From: JAJRTE01 sp964418585
GTDB lineage: Bacteria > Myxococcota_A > UBA796 > JAJRTE01
Reading direction: 5' to 3'
Length of the DNA stretch: 64,000 nucleotides
Assembly: GCA_964418585.1 (NCBI GenBank)
Contig: CAYQMG010000072.1
Span: 156,571-220,570, forward strand
Positions 59,979 through 64,000 of this stretch are shown piece after piece. The position numbers and the translations under genes are program-made. Each line of letters begins with the position of its first letter. Within the stretch, counting starts at the first letter, position 1. The notes below the pieces were generated by a model. That model did not search any database. It had not been told where the DNA came from and saw nothing but the letters and a program-made list of their open reading frames with translations.

Positions 59979-62900
59979 ATGTGCGGCTTGATTGGTGTTG
60001 TCACGTCCGATATTCCTGGAGACGAGCCACTGGATCTTGCGGAAATGGTCTCCGTATTCGCGAGGCTCGAGGAAGGGGAGCCGGCCCCGACCAGGCTGGA
60101 CGAAGCGAGTGACTGGGTGGACGCGCTGTTTGGCTTTCCAAACTTCTACCAGGCGCTTCGGGACGACGACTGGCGGGATGCAATTTCGGTCGCAGGGCGC
60201 GTGTTGTCCCGGTGTGCGGCGCGTCTCGAGCAGCAGCGGGACGAAGCGGGGGGTGTGGCGGAGCAGGAGCGTCTGGCGTCTGCGGCGAACCGCTGCCGGG
60301 ACCTGGCGTGGAGGTTGGAAGAGGATCTGCTGCCGAACCTGGACAAGGTACGTGGCCTGGTGGATCGGAGTGCGGGTCTCACCCGTTCCCACGCCTTTGT
60401 GCTCTGGCAACTGAACACGTTGCTCAACGGGATCGATCGTCTGGAGGTACGAGGGCGGGACTCGGCGGGTGTAGCAGTTCACGTTTACTTTCCTGGGCCG
60501 GAGGTGCTGTCGCGTTTTTGTGCGGATGCTACGCGGGCTCGAGGCCTGGCCGGGCGCGAGGCTTTGGCGGATTTCGTTTCTGGAGCGGTGCGTCGGGTTG
60601 TATCTGGAGCAGGTCGTTCGGCCTCGCCGGATTGTCTCCTTTTTGTGTACAAGGTGGCAAGCGAGGTTGGCGAGATGGGGGAGAATGTGGCGGCGCTGCG
60701 TGCCCAGATCAGGGGCGACCGTCTGTTTCACGATGCGTTGAATGTCGCGGGGGTGCGGACGCAGGCCCTGGCGCACACGCGGTGGGCGTCCAATGGGATC
60801 GTGAGCGAGGCGAACTGTCATCCGCTGGACAACGGGCGCGAGGGGCCTGACGGGAGTTCCGTGGTGCCGTCGGTGTCGGTGATATCGGTGCTCAATGGGG
60901 ACATCGACAACTACCAGTCGGTCAAGAAGGAACTCGCCCGGGAAGGGTGGAGGATCCCGGCGGCCATCACCACGGACGCCAAGGTGATTTCGCTTCGGAT
61001 CGAGCGAAACGTGGCGCGTGGCATGTCGTTCGAGGAAGCGTTTCGGCACGCGGTGACGAGTTTCGACGGGTCGATGGCGATTGCGGTGCAGAGTTCTCTG
61101 TGTCCGGGCAAGACGTTTCTGGCGCTACGCGGGAGTGGTCAGTCGATTTACATCGGTGTGACGCCTCGAGGCTACGTTTTTGCGTCCGAGTTGTATGGTG
61201 TGGTGGAGGAGACGCAACGATTTATCAAGATGGACGGGGAGAAGGAGCGGTGTCCTGGGGATGCGGGGACGACAGGGCAGATCGCGGTGCTGGACGCGGG
61301 CTGGGAGGACGGAACCGTTCCCGGGGTTTCTCTCACCTATTATGACGGTACGCCGCTGCCACCGTCGGAGCGAGAGGAGCGAAAGACGGAGATCACGACG
61401 CGGGACATCAACCGCGGTGGGCATCGCCATTTCATGCTCAAGGAAATCAACGAGTCTGTGGAGAGCGTGCGCAAGACCATTGCGGGGAAGTATCGAATCG
61501 AGGGGAACGAGGTTCGGTTTCATTTTCTCGAGGAGATCATGCCGGGCGACCTGCTTCGCCGGCTCGAGGCGGGGATCATTCAGCGTATTCTGTGTGTGGG
61601 CCAGGGCACTGCCGCGGTGGCTGCTCAGGGCATTGCGGAACTGATGCAGGAAGTCTTCCGTGGTCCGCGGATCGAGGTTTCGGCCACCAAGGCCACGGAG
61701 CTGAGCGGGTTTTTGTTGCGCCCGAGCATGGAGGACACGCTGGTGGTAGCCGTGTCCCAGTCCGGGACGACGACCGACACGAACCGAACCGTGGACGTGG
61801 TCAAGGATCGAGGGGCCGCCGTACTGGCAATCGTCAACCGGCGGAATTCGGACCTGGCATTCAAGGCGGATGCGGTGTTCTACACCAGTGACGGACGGGA
61901 TGTGGAGATGTCGGTGGCGTCCACCAAGGCGTTCTATGCCCAGGTTGCCGCGGGGTATCTCCTGGCGCTTGCGTTGGCTCGCCACCTGGGCCTGGCGGAC
62001 CCGGATCGGGTGAAACAGGATCTCCAGACGTTGGAGAGGCTTCCTGCCCAGATCGCGCAGGTGGTGGCGAATCCCGGCCCAATCGAAACGCTTGCCCGGC
62101 GATTTGCGGTCCGCAAGCGCTACTGGGCGGTGGTGGGGAACGGAACCGGTCGAGTGGCGGCGAACGAGATACGGATCAAGCTGTCCGAACTGTGCTACAA
62201 GGCCATTGCATTCGACGTGACCGAGGACAAGAAGCACATCGATCTGTCGAGTGAGCCGCTGATCATCGTGTGTGCCGTGGGGCTGTCTCCATCCAACCTC
62301 CGCGACGTGGTCAAGGAAGTGGCCATCTTCAAGGCGCACAAGGCGTGTCCACTGGTCATCGCCGAGGAGGGGGAAAGCCGATTCGAGCCCTACGCAGCCG
62401 GAGTCATGTACGTACCTCGAGACGCGGGCCGGCTCGGTTTCGTCCTGGCCACGGTGGCGGGACATCTCTGGGGTTACCACGCGGCCCTGGCCCTGGATGC
62501 CCAGGCCGCCGACCTTCGACAGCTTCGCGCCCGTTCCGTGGCCCTGTTCGAGCAACTGAGCGACCGTTCGGGCATGGTGTCGCGCGACGCCCTTGCCAAT
62601 GCGTTGCGTGCCGAGATGGGCAAGGACATGATCGACCTGGAGACACGGCTCATGGCCGGTGAACTCGACTCCGGCTTGACCGCGGCCACGGCCATTCGCC
62701 TCCTCACCATGATGCATGCGGTCACGGGCCGTATCCCCCTGGACGACCTGGTGCCCTACCTGGGCGGCACAGGCCCGATGGGCGGGACGCAGATTTTCGA
62801 TGCTTACCTGGAGGCGCTGACCACCGCCATCAATGATTTGTCCAGGCCGATCGACGCAATCAAGCACCAGGCGAAGACGGTGACCGTGGGCATCACGCGG

Positions 62901-63488
62901 GCCGAGCAGCCCACCGGGGTGCTGTTCGAGGCACTGGAGCGCGCGGGCGTCTCGCCTGCGGACCTGCTGCCCAGCCATGTGGAAGTGCTCGAGGCGCTGT
63001 CTCCACTCGTGGCCCAGGTGCTTGGCGCGGTGCGTTACCGGATCGGAGGGCTTACCGATGCCGGGGAACCCGGTCGGGGGACGTGGATCTCGGTGGAGGA
63101 AAAGACAGGAATCGCAAAGGAAATCCCGTCTCGAGCCGTGGGAGGGGCACCCTTGATGGGCACCAAGTGGCTCGCCACCACCCAGCGCTGGGTGTTCGCC
63201 GGGCGAGGCTCCTCGGACGGCCGTCCGATCGTGCTCTTCCCCCTCCTGGACAATGCACGCCTGTCCGGCATCCTCCTGTTCCACGTGCGGTTTCGCCACG
63301 ACGCCTCGGCAACGGAGCGGGCCCGGGCACTGCGCGCCTATCGCAACCGCTATGAATGGATCGTGGGCTCGGTCACCGAATTGAACATTCCATGGGACGA
63401 CCGCCTGCTCGAGCGCATTCCGGTGGACCTTCTGTTCGAGGGGGCCGCCGACCTCATCGCCAGGCACATCATGGGCGAGGCAAAATGA
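59979..63488 (+). CDS. GlmS-like glutamine amidotransferase/SIS isomerase of unusual size (1169 aa)
   Basis: Resembles glucosamine-6-phosphate synthase, which makes GlcN-6-P from fructose-6-P and glutamine, but is almost twice its 610 residues. Cys2 of MCGLIGVV is the Ntn nucleophile. A helical insert of about 130 residues follows before LEVRGRDSAGV (161-164). HTRWAS (266-271), NGDIDNY (306-312) and TDAKVISL (D333) complete the glutaminase domain. Two SIS domains follow (AVSQSGTTTDTNRTVD, then DGRDVEMSVASTKAF; the second with TEDKKHIDLSSEPLI in place of ELKHGP). AKTVTVG marks where GlmS normally ends. About 225 further residues are of unknown type. AGGAG is nine bases before the ATG. It could be the organism's GlmS or a paralogue with another sugar substrate. 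Confidence 0.85.
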   Translation: MCGLIGVVTSDIPGDEPLDLAEMVSVFARLEEGEPAPTRLDEASDWVDALFGFPNFYQALRDDDWRDAISVAGRVLSRCAARLEQQRDEAGGVAEQERLASAANRCRDLAWRLEEDLLPNLDKVRGLVDRSAGLTRSHAFVLWQLNTLLNGIDRLEVRGRDSAGVAVHVYFPGPEVLSRFCADATRARGLAGREALADFVSGAVRRVVSGAGRSASPDCLLFVYKVASEVGEMGENVAALRAQIRGDRLFHDALNVAGVRTQALAHTRWASNGIVSEANCHPLDNGREGPDGSSVVPSVSVISVLNGDIDNYQSVKKELAREGWRIPAAITTDAKVISLRIERNVARGMSFEEAFRHAVTSFDGSMAIAVQSSLCPGKTFLALRGSGQSIYIGVTPRGYVFASELYGVVEETQRFIKMDGEKERCPGDAGTTGQIAVLDAGWEDGTVPGVSLTYYDGTPLPPSEREERKTEITTRDINRGGHRHFMLKEINESVESVRKTIAGKYRIEGNEVRFHFLEEIMPGDLLRRLEAGIIQRILCVGQGTAAVAAQGIAELMQEVFRGPRIEVSATKATELSGFLLRPSMEDTLVVAVSQSGTTTDTNRTVDVVKDRGAAVLAIVNRRNSDLAFKADAVFYTSDGRDVEMSVASTKAFYAQVAAGYLLALALARHLGLADPDRVKQDLQTLERLPAQIAQVVANPGPIETLARRFAVRKRYWAVVGNGTGRVAANEIRIKLSELCYKAIAFDVTEDKKHIDLSSEPLIIVCAVGLSPSNLRDVVKEVAIFKAHKACPLVIAEEGESRFEPYAAGVMYVPRDAGRLGFVLATVAGHLWGYHAALALDAQAADLRQLRARSVALFEQLSDRSGMVSRDALANALRAEMGKDMIDLETRLMAGELDSGLTAATAIRLLTMMHAVTGRIPLDDLVPYLGGTGPMGGTQIFDAYLEALTTAINDLSRPIDAIKHQAKTVTVGITRAEQPTGVLFEALERAGVSPADLLPSHVEVLEALSPLVAQVLGAVRYRIGGLTDAGEPGRGTWISVEEKTGIAKEIPSRAVGGAPLMGTKWLATTQRWVFAGRGSSDGRPIVLFPLLDNARLSGILLFHVRFRHDASATERARALRAYRNRYEWIVGSVTELNIPWDDRLLERIPVDLLFEGAADLIARHIMGEAK

Positions 63489-63493
63489 ATCCT

Positions 63494-63516
63494 GCCGGGC
63501 CACGCTTGAGCCCGGC
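63494..63516. other. GC hairpin after the GlmS-like gene
   Basis: GCCGGGC and GCCCGGC with a nine-base loop, five bases past the stop, without a T-tract. It is a possible transcript end. Confidence 0.35.
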
Positions 63517-63573
63517 CCCGCCCCCGGGAAGAGCCTGCGCCGGGCACGGAGCACCAAGTTGCTCAGACCTGGA

Positions 63574-63610
63574 TCATTCTGGAGAATGAGGAATGGCGCG
63601 CAAGCGCGCC
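63574..63610. repeat. Two adjacent inverted repeats
   Basis: TCATTCT-GG-AGAATGA (63574-63589) followed by GGCGCGC-AA-GCGCGCC (63595-63610). Both have 7-bp arms and two-base centres. The two-base loops make RNA hairpins unlikely, so protein-binding sites or a small element end are more plausible. The rest of 63489-63829 has no supported gene. Confidence 0.4.
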
Positions 63611-63829
63611 GCAAGGTGTATTGCAGAAACTGGACCTGACCCTGCAACTGCCCCCATATTCGCAACGGCGCCCGGTAGTCACACAATTCCCCACGAGATA
63701 TGGCCACTCGGTTCACTCTCGATTCACCCAGGAGTCCTTCTCGAGACACCCGGAATCATGGAACGCCCGTCGGAAGGTGGAACTCGGGAGGCAGGAATCA
63801 GGAGGCGGGAATCGAGAGCCGGGACAGGG

Positions 63830-64000
63830 TCACGGCGGGAACATGGCTTCCGCTTCCGCCCGCGGCACCCCCGCCTCCACCAAGGCTTCGATGGCCTTTC
63901 GACGACGCGCCTCGGCCACCCGTCGCTGCTCCTCCAACGCCCGTTCCTTCTCCTCAGCCACCCGGCGCTGCTCCTCCAACGCCCGTTCCTTCTCCTCGGC
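63830..64000 (-). CDS. C-terminal coiled-coil end of a protein running off the window
   Basis: Minus-strand reading frame of 56 codons open to the window edge and ending at TGA 63830-63832; its start lies beyond 64000. The product is EEKERALEEQRRVA repeated twice, then EARRRKAIEALVEAGVPRAEAEAMFPP. Such Glu/Arg coiled-coil tails ending in a short LxxxGV segment are common at the C-terminus of Uma2-family (DUF820) putative endonucleases, but the domain itself is out of view. The underlying DNA contains a 42-bp direct repeat (about 63920-64000). Confidence 0.6.
   Translation of the reverse strand, partial: AEEKERALEEQRRVAEEKERALEEQRRVAEARRRKAIEALVEAGVPRAEAEAMFPP

Noticed and set aside
61125..63749. 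An 874-codon minus-strand frame over the GlmS-like gene
   Set aside because: The plus-strand frame encodes recognisable Ntn and SIS domains; the antisense product has no family likeness.

Overview
The window is GC-rich (roughly 65%) chromosomal DNA from a Gram-negative bacterium. It has several lipoproteins with recognisable lipoboxes, a bifunctional class A penicillin-binding protein, a MacB/LolC-type permease, RpoN with a sigma-54 activator, split GlyQ/GlyS, and very long Asp/Cys repeat lipoproteins of the MopE type. That combination best fits the former Deltaproteobacteria (Myxococcota-like lineages) or a neighbouring candidate phylum. No rRNA or phylogenetic marker was available, so the placement is an inference. 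There are no insertion sequences, integrases, CRISPR arrays or phage genes. One tRNA gene (Phe) is present.

Layout. 1-6.4 kb: the end of a permease gene, tRNA-Phe with its own promoter and terminator, a lone TadE-like pseudopilin, a glutaredoxin-domain lipoprotein, an orphan NtrC-type activator, a DUF3006 protein and SerS. 6.5-16.8 kb: a minus-strand block of four exported proteins (a carboxypeptidase-regulatory-domain lipoprotein, a formylglycine-generating-enzyme-like lipoprotein, a 1731-residue MopE-repeat lipoprotein and a subtilase with calcium-loop inserts). 17-22.2 kb: a membrane-anchored trypsin-like protease and a tight operon of GNAT-like protein, polysaccharide deacetylase and cardiolipin synthase. 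22.2-29.5 kb: thiolase, a TrxR-like flavoprotein without its redox cysteines, a nuclease/lamin-tail protein, a DEAD-box helicase and rpoN. 29.5-34.7 kb: two translationally coupled zinc-ribbon/class III cyclase proteins whose catalytic residues are complementary. 34.6-37.1 kb: YhbY, an alpha/beta hydrolase and a BNR beta-propeller on the minus strand. 37.4-44.9 kb: a 1714-residue MopE/FG-GAP lipoprotein and an M23 peptidase with a golvesin-like tail. 45-50.4 kb: GlyQS, a methyltransferase and an acyltransferase. 50.4-56.9 kb: a second subtilase, a small gene in a less GC-rich island, PBP1 and a coiled-coil lipoprotein. 57-63.5 kb: a tandem ThyX-like protein, LepB and a GlmS-like protein of 1169 residues. 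The right edge cuts a coiled-coil protein on the minus strand.

Themes. Much of the window is cell-surface biology: secreted subtilases, calcium/metal-binding repeat lipoproteins, a peptidoglycan synthase and hydrolase, signal peptidase, and GlmS-like amino-sugar synthesis. The strongest candidate for a new system is the cyclase pair at 29.5-34.7 kb. One partner keeps the two metal aspartates but has lost the transition-state Asn/Arg. The other keeps Lys/Asn/Arg but has lost the first aspartate. This is the pattern expected of an obligate heterodimer with one active site. The palindrome CTCGAG also occurs about 140 times by eye (about 20-25 expected from composition), often using otherwise disfavoured GCT-CGA or CCT-CGA codons. 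It looks like a highly iterated palindrome.

Limits: all calls come from reading the sequence; no alignments or database searches were run. Start codons were moved inward where a Shine-Dalgarno sequence or signal peptide supported it.
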